From contig NZ_ALJL01000016.1 of NCBI RefSeq assembly GCF_000287675.1, positions 248,001 to 312,000 on the forward strand: 64,000 bases of DNA. The letters are read 5' to 3'. How positions within the stretch are numbered: position 1 is the stretch's first letter; the number at the start of each line of letters is the position of its first letter. This stretch comes from Lachnoanaerobaculum sp. ICM7. GTDB taxonomy: Bacteria; Bacillota; Clostridia; Lachnospirales; Lachnospiraceae. Of the stretch, positions 1 through 8,866 are shown piece after piece. The translations under genes were made by a program, and so were the position numbers. A model generated the notes under the pieces. That model was not told the DNA's origin, made no database searches, and saw only the letters and a list, made by a program, of their open reading frames with translations.

Positions 1-899
1 TCCATTAAACATGCTACGGCCGCTCCTGTAGCATTCTGCGGTCTGCCGGATAGCATAAACTCTGAAGGATTTTTCACTTCTATAAGTCCCACCTGCTGCA
101 TTTCAAATACACCTATCTCATTTGTAGATCCGAATCTGTTCTTGACAGCACGCAGTATTCTGTATGAAGCAAACCTGTCACCTTCAAAGTAAAGCACTGT
201 ATCTACCATATGCTCAAGCACTCTCGGACCTGCAACCTGTCCTTCTTTTGTTACATGTCCGACTATAAATATGGCAATATTATTTTCCTTTGCCACCTGC
301 ATTAATAGATTTGTGGATTCTCTTACCTGACTTACACTTCCCGGAGCCGACGCCACCTCTTCATTAAACATAGTCTGTATAGAGTCTATGACTACCACAT
401 CCGGCTTTTCACTCAGCACGGTTTCTTTTATTATATTGAGATTGGTCTCACACAGAAAACTTAAATTTCCTGTGATTTCTCCCACTCTCTTTGCTCTCAT
501 CTTTATCTGCTTTAAACTCTCCTCACCTGAGATATAAAGCACTGTTCTGTTATCATCCGATATATTCTTACAAACCTGAAGCAATAATGTGGACTTTCCA
601 ATTCCCGGATCTCCACCTACCAAAACAAGTGAACCTCTTACCACTCCACCGCCAAGTACTCTGTCAAGTTCCTCAAAACCTGTCTTAAACCTGTCTTCAT
701 CTTCCAGCTGTATTTCAGAAAGCTTAGCAGGCTTTTTATATGTATTTGCAGATATTCCTCTGCTTACCGTCTTTGTCTTTGCCACCGGCTCTTCCACAAG
801 ACTGTTCCATGCCTTACACATAGGGCATTGTCCCAACCACTTTGGTGACTCATATCCACATTCTTTACAAAAGAATGCACTGGACTTTGCTTTTGCCAT
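1..899 (-). CDS. radA: DNA repair protein RadA (Sms), 3' part cut by window edge
   Basis: RecA-like ATPase that processes branched recombination intermediates. About 299 codons are visible from the ATG at 899; the C-terminal Lon-like domain lies outside the window. Visible parts in order: a four-cysteine zinc finger (C11, C14, C25, C28), a Walker A motif GGDPGIGKS (95-103), a Walker B region ending VVVIDSIQT (about 168-176), and the RadA-specific KNRFG motif (253-257). All key residues are intact. A hairpin terminator sits only 14 bp upstream of the start, so expression from the upstream gene is probably partial. Identification is very secure. Confidence 0.97.
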   Translation of the reverse strand, partial: MAKAKSSAFFCKECGYESPKWLGQCPMCKAWNSLVEEPVAKTKTVSRGISANTYKKPAKLSEIQLEDEDRFKTGFEELDRVLGGGVVRGSLVLVGGDPGIGKSTLLLQVCKNISDDNRTVLYISGEESLKQIKMRAKRVGEITGNLSFLCETNLNIIKETVLSEKPDVVVIDSIQTMFNEEVASAPGSVSQVRESTNLLMQVAKENNIAIFIVGHVTKEGQVAGPRVLEHMVDTVLYFEGDRFASYRILRAVKNRFGSTNEIGVFEMQQVGLIEVKNPSEFMLSGRPQNATGAAVACLM

Positions 900-912
900 A
901 AAAACCTTTCTA

Positions 913-949
913 TTTAAAATGGGCATATCCGGCTTAGCGGTATGCCCAT
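913..949 (-). terminator. Rho-independent terminator between the 954 gene and radA
   Basis: On the minus strand ATGGGCATA pairs with TATGCCCAT (9 bp, loop about 13 nt), followed by TTTTAAA. It lies just after the stop of the upstream gene and 14 bp before the radA start, so it may attenuate read-through into radA. Confidence 0.7.
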
Positions 950-953
950 GCAA

Positions 954-1364
954 CTATCTTTTTTTGATTAAAACCTTTGATCCGTTCTCACTTAGCTCAA
1001 CACTAAATATAAGCTTACCTGATAGATTGGTCTTCATGCCTCCGATACTTACATCATCGACATAAACCTCATATTCTGTATCTTCTTCCAAACCAATAGT
1101 TATTTGAGTATCCCCAAAACCGTATATATTAAATGTAGTTAAATTTGGGGTGGTTTCAAATTCCATTACTGTACTACCCGGAACCGATTCATACACAAAA
1201 GCCGAATTTCTTTCAAGCTTTGTTATCTCCTTAAATGTCTTTACCTTATATACGTCCCCCTCATGTGCAAAATCTTCTACTTTTGATTTTGTACCAAGAA
1301 TATAATTTCCAAAACTAAGTTTACCATCCGCCTCTTTGCAAATCAGACTCTCTACTACAGGCAT
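954..1364 (-). CDS. Small conserved protein of unknown function (often labelled endosialidase-like in Lachnospiraceae)
   Basis: 136 residues, no signal peptide or membrane segment, rich in beta-forming residues throughout, which suggests an all-beta fold. From memory, similar proteins next to radA in Lachnospiraceae carry the automatic label 'endosialidase'; nothing here supports sialidase activity, since no Asp-box motif is visible and it is far too short. Start ATG at 1364 follows a GGAGG site (TAGGAGGTTTATATG). It has its own promoter (1400-1428) and a terminator after it, so it is largely a single-gene unit upstream of radA. Confidence 0.75.
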   Translation of the reverse strand: MPVVESLICKEADGKLSFGNYILGTKSKVEDFAHEGDVYKVKTFKEITKLERNSAFVYESVPGSTVMEFETTPNLTTFNIYGFGDTQITIGLEEDTEYEVYVDDVSIGGMKTNLSGKLIFSVELSENGSKVLIKKR

Positions 1365-1399
1365 ATAAACCTCCTACCAAGCTATGTTTTTGTAGAAAT

Positions 1400-1428
1400 A
1401 GTATACAACATTTGGAAAGTTCAAACAA
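1400..1428 (-). promoter_or_regulatory. Sigma-A type promoter for the 954-1364 gene
   Basis: Minus strand TTGTTT (-35, 1423-1428), 17-bp spacer, TATACT (-10, 1400-1405). It lies 36 bp upstream of the start codon. Confidence 0.6.
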
Positions 1429-1451
1429 GTATATTATTGAGAATTGATAGA

Positions 1452-1485
1452 TATAAAAAAGCACCTAAAATACTTTAAGTGCTTT
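1452..1485 (-). terminator. Terminator closing the RnlA/RnlB unit
   Basis: Minus strand AAAGCAC...GTGCTTT with an extended imperfect inner stem, followed by TTTTTTATA. It lies 18 bp past the stop codon of the RnlB-like gene and marks the end of the defence island. Confidence 0.75.
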
Positions 1486-1502
1486 ATCTAATATAACTAG
1501 TT

Positions 1503-1850
1503 TTAACCTTGCGCAATTTTATTTATCTGGGACTCAGGCAATATAGAATTTCTCAGAAAAGTAGGATGACATCTTAAGATATCATTCGCTTCTTTTAATA
1601 TATCACCTCTTACACTTACATACTCACATTCACCCAAATCCAAAGTTCCATCTTCTCTTAAATAAGTTTCTATAAAACGATACTCATTTAACCCTGAGCA
1701 TATTGCAGTATCTATTAAAACTTTACCGACTCTGCATGGAGATACTGTAATAGATTTTAAACATTTTGATATCTGAGTTTCATAGTCTAACAAAGTAATA
1801 ATATAGTCAATTCCATCTTGTCGCAAATCATTTATCAAATACTGTTTCAT
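1503..1850 (-). CDS. rnlB: RnlB-like antitoxin
   Basis: 115 residues from the ATG at 1850, which has GAGGAGG 8 bp upstream; an ATG 21 bp earlier lacks such a site. Recalled E. coli RnlB (about 123 residues) lines up over the second half: GKVLIDTAICSGLNEYRF here against GEILFDLLCANGPEWNRF, then the HPTFLRNSILPESQINKI region against HPEYLEASVLSPDDVRQV. Length, position directly after the toxin (42-bp gap) and gene order all match rnlA-rnlB. RnlB neutralises RnlA by binding it; in E. coli this needs RNase HI. The match is by eye from memory, not from a search. The first 30 residues are divergent. Confidence 0.8.
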   Translation of the reverse strand: MKQYLINDLRQDGIDYIITLLDYETQISKCLKSITVSPCRVGKVLIDTAICSGLNEYRFIETYLREDGTLDLGECEYVSVRGDILKEANDILRCHPTFLRNSILPESQINKIAQG

Positions 1851-1892
1851 TAAAATACCTCCTCTTCTCAATTTTATGTTCTATGAATTAAG

Positions 1893-3374
1893 TTAGAATA
1901 GTATATAATATTTATTTATAATTTGCAACCCCTCATTAAGCCAATCATGAGCAGTCTTAATATCCGTTATGACATGTGTATCTGCTGAATCCTCAGACCA
2001 ATGTGAATATGGATGTCTCAACTTATTATATTTATTATACAACTCATTTAAATAATCAATCTGATCACCTCTAAGGCTTTGAGTTGATGAATTATATTTA
2101 TATTCACCCGATGTACTGTCTTTGCTGAAATAAGAAAAATTATTGCTACCATTAGATCTCGTTGTATTATTCCCAAGTTTGTCACTCAAAATTCTGTGCA
2201 AATAGAATTCCATAGCTCTAAACAATGGTGTAACTAGACAGGTATAATCAGGCATATAACCAACAACTAATGTATTAAAAACTGCCGATAATAATGTATT
2301 TCTAAGCTTTATATCTTTATTTTTTATTGAAAAATCCGGTAATATCAAAGAAAAAGCATTTTCGACCTCTTCTTTCTCAACTGTTAAAGCGTGATACGAT
2401 TTTAATATCTCAATAACTGCATCGTCTGTTTTCAAATTTTCTATCGCTGATGAGATAATATTTTGCAGTAATGTACTTGGCTTGCCTTGTACATAAGACT
2501 TATCTCCCCTGTAACAATTTATTACAACTTTTTCTTTTTTACAAGTAAACTCCAATCTGTCACAGTACTCTTTTGGTTTTGATTCAGAAATAGTAATTTT
2601 TTTATTTATGTTCTTAGATTCAATATCTTTATTAAGTTTATTAACAATGCAAATCCAATCTTGCTTACCAAAACCTATAAAATATACCGAACCATCTTCA
2701 TATGTCTTATATCCTTGCGACAATAATGCCATTTTAGCAAGTCCATCTGCCTTTTCATTATATAAAATCCCACTATGTGCCTTTACATGTTGGAAATATA
2801 TTTTTATTAAATTTGATTTTTCATCAAAGAACTTACTGTATTCTTTCGAAATATCCTTTTGAGCCTTCCATTCTTTTTTTGCCCACTTTTCTATTCCTTC
2901 ATAGTCATAGTAAATTTTTATACTATTTTTATTACTTTGAATAGCCCATAATATTGCCTGCTTAACACCTTCTATCTCACCTGCAATATTTCTTGATCCC
3001 ATATAAGCATCATTTACAAAGGCTTTATATAATATATCCTCAGATTCATTAGTTATAAGCACCACTCCAAAGCTATACTTTTCTCTACCGTCTACATCTT
3101 CCGAGTAACTTCCATCTACAAATGCAATTACTTCTCCATCTTGTAAACCTTGTATTTCCATTTTTACTTTATTATTAATATCATCTTTATCATCAGATAC
3201 GTCCAGTTTTTCATTCTTTGTATCAGAAATGTATTTTAAAGCATCCTCTTCCCTATCAAACGCTTTAAACTCAGCACTCGAAAATCCTTTTATCTGCTCC
3301 TCAGCTTGTCCCCATGTCTGATATATCCCCGGTACTCTTCCAACTCTTACAGCATAGAATTTCTGTTTTGCCAT
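1893..3374 (-). CDS. rnlA: RNase HI-RnlA fusion toxin (viroplasmin/RNase H + RnlA HEPN RNase)
   Basis: 493 residues in three parts. Residues 4-50 are a viroplasmin-type RNA/DNA-hybrid binding domain. Residues 80-217 are a complete RNase HI with catalytic D87, E133, D157 and D210 and the flexible-loop H200. Residues about 225-493 match E. coli RnlA: GKPSTLLQNI aligns with GRPLSCYRVF, PDYTCLVTPLFRAMEFYL with PDYCMLLYPELRTIEGVL, and the HEPN active site RHPYSH (R453-x4-H458) with RHSLFH. The N-terminal domain of RnlA is thus replaced by RNase HI. RnlA degrades mRNA and limits phage growth; E. coli RnlA is stimulated by free RNase HI. Start ATG follows GGGGGAT. A terminal RnlB-like gene follows. 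The domain calls are strong; toxin activity is inferred. Confidence 0.9.
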   Translation of the reverse strand: MAKQKFYAVRVGRVPGIYQTWGQAEEQIKGFSSAEFKAFDREEDALKYISDTKNEKLDVSDDKDDINNKVKMEIQGLQDGEVIAFVDGSYSEDVDGREKYSFGVVLITNESEDILYKAFVNDAYMGSRNIAGEIEGVKQAILWAIQSNKNSIKIYYDYEGIEKWAKKEWKAQKDISKEYSKFFDEKSNLIKIYFQHVKAHSGILYNEKADGLAKMALLSQGYKTYEDGSVYFIGFGKQDWICIVNKLNKDIESKNINKKITISESKPKEYCDRLEFTCKKEKVVINCYRGDKSYVQGKPSTLLQNIISSAIENLKTDDAVIEILKSYHALTVEKEEVENAFSLILPDFSIKNKDIKLRNTLLSAVFNTLVVGYMPDYTCLVTPLFRAMEFYLHRILSDKLGNNTTRSNGSNNFSYFSKDSTSGEYKYNSSTQSLRGDQIDYLNELYNKYNKLRHPYSHWSEDSADTHVITDIKTAHDWLNEGLQIINKYYILF

Positions 3375-3403
3375 ATATCCCCCTTTTTATTGCACACAAC
3401 ATC

Positions 3404-3431
3404 ATATGTTATTCTATAAAGTATAACATAT
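3404..3431 (-). promoter_or_regulatory. Promoter -10 box inside a 9-bp inverted repeat (candidate operator of the RnlA/RnlB unit)
   Basis: ATATGTTAT (3404-3412) and ATAACATAT (3423-3431) form a perfect inverted repeat with a 10-bp spacer. On the minus strand the second arm contains the -10 TATACT (3420-3425), so a bound dimer would block initiation about 40 bp before the toxin start. The matching -35 (TAGTTT, 17 bp away) is weak; a second candidate TTAGAC-17-TATAGT lies further upstream. Confidence 0.5.
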
Positions 3432-3521
3432 TTATTGTACTTAAACTATAAAATAATATATTTTCAAGTCTAAATCTATAAATATTAACAACAAAAAACT
3501 TATATATAAGTATCCATGAAC

Positions 3522-4988
3522 TTATTTTCTCGTCAATCTATCTACATAGGGTAGCAGCTCCTCAATCTTTGAAACTATACGTTTTTGCTCTGCTAGAGGA
3601 GGGAGCATTAATAAGCCTCTAAATAATTTATCATCATTTATTGATGGATAAGCTACTCCCTTTGAGTTATTTGTATCATTGGCAAAAGAATCAAAAAAAG
3701 GTGACAATAAATAATAAAATATGAACTTATTGTATATCCCATCATAACAAGACATTACTGCAAAGCCTGTACTTGCTATAGGTTCACATGTAAATTTACT
3801 ACTATCCACAATACACATATTATGAAGATAAGGTCTAACTGTTGCGTAAATTATATCACCATCTTTAACTATTTTTCTTGCTCTAGATGGTGCATTTTCT
3901 GCTTCAACAATATTTTCAACTTCATTAATCTTTTGACTTTTATTATCTATAGAACCAATATCAATATAAGAAAACTTTTTATTAGGTTTCTTCTGTCCAT
4001 GATTATAGACTGCATCTCCAAGTCTTACCCATTTCCAACTTTCAGGAATATCAAAAGGGACTTCATCTTCACTTATCTCGGGCAGTATCTTTTCTTTTTT
4101 TAGCTTTCCCTCTTTTATAAGTCTTTGTTTCTCGTCCTGTATCTTTTTATATAGCTCCTCTCCTGTCCCTTCATCAGCTCTTTGTTCCACAAGTTTACCT
4201 TGAATAGCATACTGTAAAATAGACTTTTTCATATCATCTGGAAATCCGGCATTAAGCTTTTCAAGTTTTTCATATGATAATGCATATCTATCTACATATG
4301 GAATAAGTTCTTCTATTTTATTAACTATACGTTTTTGCTCAGCTAATGGTGGTAGAGGTACGATTATTTTATGAATAGCTTCACTTGATAATCCCTTTAT
4401 TCCTACCCCCTTTCCAATTATTCTTCCATTGTTTTTATAAAAATAAAATATATAATAGAAAAAATAAACATCAATCTCGCAGTATGGTCTTAATCTATGT
4501 ACATGGTTTTGAATACACACTTCTTCATCATATGTCCATACTGCTGATCTACCATAGTCACCTCCTTCACAAACAAGCAAATCCCCTTTTTTTACACTAC
4601 ATCTTTCTGCCTCTTTATCGGTAAAATACATCTCTTTTACTTTTGTAAATTCAAATCTTCCCCAATAAAGATTTGATGTTGTTATAAACTTTCTTTTTAC
4701 CCCATTTGTATGTCCTGATGAATTTTGTGCTTTTCCTGTATTATGCAAAAATATATCACCAATGTAACACCATTTCCAACTTTCAGGTATATCAAACGGA
4801 ACCTCATCTTCACTTATCTCAGGCAGTATCTTTTCTTTTTTTATCTTTCCCTCTTTTATCAGTCTTTGCTTTTCTGACTGTATCTTATTATACAGTTCCT
4901 CTCCGGTTCCTTCCTCAGCTCTTTGTTCTACCAACCTTCCTTGTATTGCATACTGTAAGATGCTTGATCTTAACTGTTCAGGTGTCAT
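3522..4988 (-). CDS. hsdS: Type I restriction-modification specificity subunit HsdS
   Basis: 488 residues, the sequence-recognition subunit of the HsdR2M2S complex. Two half-modules are visible: a conserved stretch at 9-73, target recognition domain 1 (about 74-210), a conserved end PLAEQKRIVNKIEELIPYVDR (214-234), then a second copy of the conserved stretch (256-320), target recognition domain 2 (321-460) and the same ending (464-484). The two conserved blocks are almost identical, and each target domain differs, so a bipartite DNA site is expected. The start overlaps the stop of hsdM by 4 bp. The protein is intact; no frameshift. Confidence 0.95.
   Translation of the reverse strand: MTPEQLRSSILQYAIQGRLVEQRAEEGTGEELYNKIQSEKQRLIKEGKIKKEKILPEISEDEVPFDIPESWKWCYIGDIFLHNTGKAQNSSGHTNGVKRKFITTSNLYWGRFEFTKVKEMYFTDKEAERCSVKKGDLLVCEGGDYGRSAVWTYDEEVCIQNHVHRLRPYCEIDVYFFYYIFYFYKNNGRIIGKGVGIKGLSSEAIHKIIVPLPPLAEQKRIVNKIEELIPYVDRYALSYEKLEKLNAGFPDDMKKSILQYAIQGKLVEQRADEGTGEELYKKIQDEKQRLIKEGKLKKEKILPEISEDEVPFDIPESWKWVRLGDAVYNHGQKKPNKKFSYIDIGSIDNKSQKINEVENIVEAENAPSRARKIVKDGDIIYATVRPYLHNMCIVDSSKFTCEPIASTGFAVMSCYDGIYNKFIFYYLLSPFFDSFANDTNNSKGVAYPSINDDKLFRGLLMLPPLAEQKRIVSKIEELLPYVDRLTRK
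4029..4964 (-). repeat. Direct repeat inside hsdS: two ~195-bp near-identical blocks
   Basis: Block one is 4770-4964 (residues 9-73) and block two is 4029-4223 (residues 256-320); they encode the same 65-residue module with about seven substitutions. A shorter pair encodes PLAEQKRIV plus a helix at 4287-4349 and 3537-3599. Such blocks can recombine and delete or swap a target recognition domain. Confidence 0.85.
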
Positions 4989-6505
4989 TCTATGATACCT
5001 CCCGGTAATAATACTTCCAACTTTGCAAGTACCTTATCTATCTCTGCATTCAAGGTAGCTCTCTTTTCCTGGTATTCTCTTATTGTATCTAACGGATCAA
5101 GTACTTCCTCTTCTTCACGTGGGTATCCACATAAATCCAGGTTACATCCCTGTTCGTTAACCAAATAATCTGTACTAAACTCTTGTGCCTTAAAATTTTC
5201 TCCATCTGAAACACTTTTTCTATTATTCCACCACTCAATACATTCATCAAAATGTTTGAGTTCCATCGGCTTTGTCTTTGAAAAATGCTTTCTATCTGAA
5301 GGTATATCTATTCTATAGAACCAAGTTTTACCGTTAGGTTCTTTGTTGTCAAAGAACAGCAAATTGGTGGAAATGGAAGTATATGGGCTAAATACTGAAT
5401 TTGGCAGTCTTACAATAGTGTGCAAATTAAATTCGGTTAATAATTTCTTCTTAATATTTACTTTCGTATTATCCAAGCCAAACAAGAACCCATCCGGTAC
5501 AATCACTGCTGCTCTGCCGTTTTTCTTTAAACGATACATAATAACTGACATAAACAGGTCGGCTGTTTCAGAACTTGCCAAATCGTCAGGGAAGAACCCT
5601 TGAATAGATTTATCTTCATGCCCACCATATGGTGGATTCATAAGTATAACATCAAATTTATCATCATCTGTGTAGTCAAGCAGATTATGTTTAAGAGAAT
5701 TTGTGTGATAAATATTTGGCGTCTCTATATCATGTAACAGCATATTTGTCACACATAATAAATATGGAAACGGTTTTTTCTCAATACCGTAAATACTGCT
5801 GTCAATCATCCTTTTATCTAAAGTATCATTTACCTGTTCTGATAATACATTAAGCCACGATGTAATAAAACCTCCCGTTCCACAGGCAAAATCCGCCATT
5901 TTTTCACCAAGCTTAGGCTGTATCATTCTTGCCATAAAATCAGTTACTGCCCTAGGCGTATAGAATTCACCTGATGAGCCTGCAGACTGCAACTCCCTCA
6001 AAATTTCCTCATACACAAATCCAAAAGCATGACTTTCCTTTACATCATCAAACTCAATCTCGTCAATAATATCTATCACTTGACGTAAATATACTCCATC
6101 TTTCATATAGTTATTGGCATCTTCAAACGTGGAATATACAATTGCCTTTTTCATAGGTGTATCAGGTGTAACTCTGATTCCGCTATACAGTATCTTATCT
6201 CCATCTTTTACATCATTACCCTTTAACACCGGAAACAATTTATTATTGACAAAATCAAGTAGTGTATCTCCTGTCATAGCATGACCGCTGCTGTCCACTT
6301 TTGCCCAATTTCTCCACCTCAAATCTTCAGGTATTATCGACTTGTAATTATCTTCACTTACCTCCCAATCATCTTCCTTTGAATCATATGCTTTTAAGAA
6401 AAGTATCCATACCATTTGCTCAATTCTTTGAGCATCTCCATTAATACCTGCATCCATACGCATAATATCTCTTATTCTTTTTATAAACCCCGACTTCATC
6501 GCCAT
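4985..6505 (-). CDS. hsdM: Type I restriction-modification DNA methyltransferase HsdM
   Basis: 506 residues, N6-adenine methyltransferase subunit. The N-terminal HsdM helical domain (about 5-150) is followed by the catalytic domain with the AdoMet-binding motif FACGTGGF (206-213) and the adenine-methylation motif NPPY (290-293), both intact. A typical SSGEFYTPRAV stretch (177-187) precedes motif I. It sits between hsdR (2-bp gap) and hsdS (4-bp overlap), so the three are one operon. It modifies host DNA and also is needed for restriction. Confidence 0.97.
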   Translation of the reverse strand: MAMKSGFIKRIRDIMRMDAGINGDAQRIEQMVWILFLKAYDSKEDDWEVSEDNYKSIIPEDLRWRNWAKVDSSGHAMTGDTLLDFVNNKLFPVLKGNDVKDGDKILYSGIRVTPDTPMKKAIVYSTFEDANNYMKDGVYLRQVIDIIDEIEFDDVKESHAFGFVYEEILRELQSAGSSGEFYTPRAVTDFMARMIQPKLGEKMADFACGTGGFITSWLNVLSEQVNDTLDKRMIDSSIYGIEKKPFPYLLCVTNMLLHDIETPNIYHTNSLKHNLLDYTDDDKFDVILMNPPYGGHEDKSIQGFFPDDLASSETADLFMSVIMYRLKKNGRAAVIVPDGFLFGLDNTKVNIKKKLLTEFNLHTIVRLPNSVFSPYTSISTNLLFFDNKEPNGKTWFYRIDIPSDRKHFSKTKPMELKHFDECIEWWNNRKSVSDGENFKAQEFSTDYLVNEQGCNLDLCGYPREEEEVLDPLDTIREYQEKRATLNAEIDKVLAKLEVLLPGGIIE

Positions 6506-6507
6506 AT

Positions 6508-8835
6508 TTAAACCACCTCGACCTCATATATATTATCTTCAAGTTCTTTTAATGCTGCTTCATAACCTGACTTACCACCAAACAACTTTACAATTTTTGC
6601 GGGCTTACCGATATTTTCAAAATCTGATAAAGATAATACCTTAATGTCCTCAACATCTGTAATACCTTGATTCATATATCTGTCAAGCAATATATTGAGT
6701 ACCTCCTGCGCATCAGATGAATACTTGCTAAAGAAATCCCTCTTTTTCACATTATTTGCTCTCTCTTTTCTTGTCAACGGCTTCTTTCCATACGCCACAT
6801 AACAGATAAAATCGAAATCATCTACATCTTCCATTTCTTGGTCTTTTTTTAATACCTTTATGTCAACACCTTTTTCCAAAAACAATTCTTCAATAGTTCT
6901 TTTTTTATCTGAATCTTTCCACTTTTTAATAAAGTCAGATAAAGAGGCATATTCACCCTTTATATTTGTCCTTGTGTAGTCAATAATATCTTCCTGTCTT
7001 AACAATTTGCCATCCGGATTGTACACTGAAACTATTCTGTTTATAATTTTCACATTACAACCTTTGTCATTGACAACCGGACGTAATACATTATATTTTC
7101 CTTCCTCTTTTATTACTCTATTATTTTTTGTTGTAGTACTTCCCTTTTGAAAGCCTTCATCTTGTTCAATAGGACCATCCCATTCAGGATCTGCAAACAA
7201 CTTTGTTACATTTCTAAAATCCATTACAACAAAATGCGTTTTGCCTTCTTTTTCTCTTATACGAGTTCCACGACCTATAATCTGCTTAAACGTAGTCATA
7301 CTTTCAATCATCTTATCAAGTACTATAAGCTTAGTCATTTTACAGTCTGCGCCTGTTGAAAGCAATTCGGAAGTTGTTGCGATAACCGGATACTTACTTG
7401 ACACAGAAATAAAATAGTCAAGTTTAGACTTTCCATATACATCTGAACCGGTTATTCTGACACAGTAATCAGAATTTTCTTTTATTAAATCCTTGTTTAG
7501 ATTATTTAAAGCTATTCTCATACGCTCGGCATGTTCCTCAGATGCACAGAATACTATTGTCTTTTGCATTCTGTCAGTACTTTTTAAATATTCCGTTATT
7601 TCCTCAGCTACAGCTCTGATTCTGTCTTCTATTACTATATTGTAATCATAGTCTCTATTATTATAGATTCTGTCTTCTATAAGATTACCTTCAATATCTA
7701 CCTGACCTTTTCTAGGTCTCCAACCGTCACCTATATTAGTTGTTATATTAATAACCTTAAACGGTGCAAGAAATCCGTCTTCAATTCCTTGCTTTAAGCT
7801 GTAAATATAAACAGGTTCCCCAAAATAATCAATATTAGAAATTTTTTCACTTTCCTTTGGCGTTGCTGTCATTCCTATCTGAATTGCATCATAAAAATAT
7901 TCAAGTACTTTTCTCCAATTGCTGTCTTCTTTGGCACTTCCACGATGACATTCGTCAACTATAATAAGATCAAAGTAGTCTTTAGGTATTTGTCTAAAAT
8001 TCTCCTCATCATTTTGACCAACCATTTGATGATATAGTGCAAAGTTAACTTCATGTGACGCAATTTTCCTAAGGCATTCTTTATCTGAAAAATTCACTTT
8101 GTAAATTGTCTTTTCAAGAGGTGCGAAATCTTGTAATATACTTTGATCCACAAGAATATTTCTATCTGCCAGATATAAAACTCTTTTCCTTAGTCCTGAA
8201 CGAAGTAGTCGATATACTATTTGAAAAGCTGTGTATGTCTTTCCTGTACCTGTAGCCATTACAAGCAACAGTCTCTGCTGACCTCTTGCAATTGCTTCTA
8301 CAGTTCTGTTTACAGCATTTCTTTGATAATACCTTGGCGGGAATGTGTTTTGAGATGAGTAATATGGCTGTGATACAATCTTTTTTTCATCATCAGATAT
8401 TCCATTTCCATCATTTATCTCACTATAATACCTGGCTATAAGTTCATCCTGAGTCGGAAATTTATCAAGTTCAATCCTTTTTTCTTCACCTGTCAAAAAA
8501 TCGTGTTCAAAAAAGGCATCACCATTTGAAGAATATGCAAATGGAATATCCATCATCTTAGCATATTCCATTGCCTGCTGTAATCCATGTGATACAGGAT
8601 ATTTATTGGATTTTGCTTCCACAATGGCTATAGGTTTACCGTCATTAAGGTATAGAACGTAGTCGGCAGATTTTGCACTGCCCCTATTTGCAATATTCCC
8701 ACTAACATTTATCCTACCATCAGTAATCTTATTTTCCATTCCAATATAATTATTCCAACCTCTAGCAATAGCCGGAGTTATATAATACAACTTAATCTCT
8801 TCTTCGGTCATTTTGTGCTTATCAAAAATATTCAT
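6508..8835 (-). CDS. hsdR: Type I restriction endonuclease/translocase subunit HsdR
   Basis: 775 residues from the ATG at 8835, chosen because GAGGGGTG lies 8-9 bp upstream and because the frame before it runs through the promoter and a terminator. An N-terminal PD-(D/E)xK nuclease is complete (D58, E73, K75). The SF2 helicase motor has MATGTGKT (193-200), DECH (294-297), GMTATP (321-326) and a helicase C domain with an IIGRGTRIRE motif. Its length and the C-terminal region fit the EcoEI-like (type IB) group rather than longer EcoKI-type subunits. First gene of the hsdRMS operon. Confidence 0.96.
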   Translation of the reverse strand: MNIFDKHKMTEEEIKLYYITPAIARGWNNYIGMENKITDGRINVSGNIANRGSAKSADYVLYLNDGKPIAIVEAKSNKYPVSHGLQQAMEYAKMMDIPFAYSSNGDAFFEHDFLTGEEKRIELDKFPTQDELIARYYSEINDGNGISDDEKKIVSQPYYSSQNTFPPRYYQRNAVNRTVEAIARGQQRLLLVMATGTGKTYTAFQIVYRLLRSGLRKRVLYLADRNILVDQSILQDFAPLEKTIYKVNFSDKECLRKIASHEVNFALYHQMVGQNDEENFRQIPKDYFDLIIVDECHRGSAKEDSNWRKVLEYFYDAIQIGMTATPKESEKISNIDYFGEPVYIYSLKQGIEDGFLAPFKVINITTNIGDGWRPRKGQVDIEGNLIEDRIYNNRDYDYNIVIEDRIRAVAEEITEYLKSTDRMQKTIVFCASEEHAERMRIALNNLNKDLIKENSDYCVRITGSDVYGKSKLDYFISVSSKYPVIATTSELLSTGADCKMTKLIVLDKMIESMTTFKQIIGRGTRIREKEGKTHFVVMDFRNVTKLFADPEWDGPIEQDEGFQKGSTTTKNNRVIKEEGKYNVLRPVVNDKGCNVKIINRIVSVYNPDGKLLRQEDIIDYTRTNIKGEYASLSDFIKKWKDSDKKRTIEELFLEKGVDIKVLKKDQEMEDVDDFDFICYVAYGKKPLTRKERANNVKKRDFFSKYSSDAQEVLNILLDRYMNQGITDVEDIKVLSLSDFENIGKPAKIVKLFGGKSGYEAALKELEDNIYEVEVV

Positions 8836-8866
8836 AGTATCACACCCCTCGTAAATAAGTATATTC

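Noticed and set aside
589-1065. 158-residue plus-strand frame
   Set aside because: It is antisense to radA and the 954 gene, both well supported on the minus strand, and has no ribosome-binding site.
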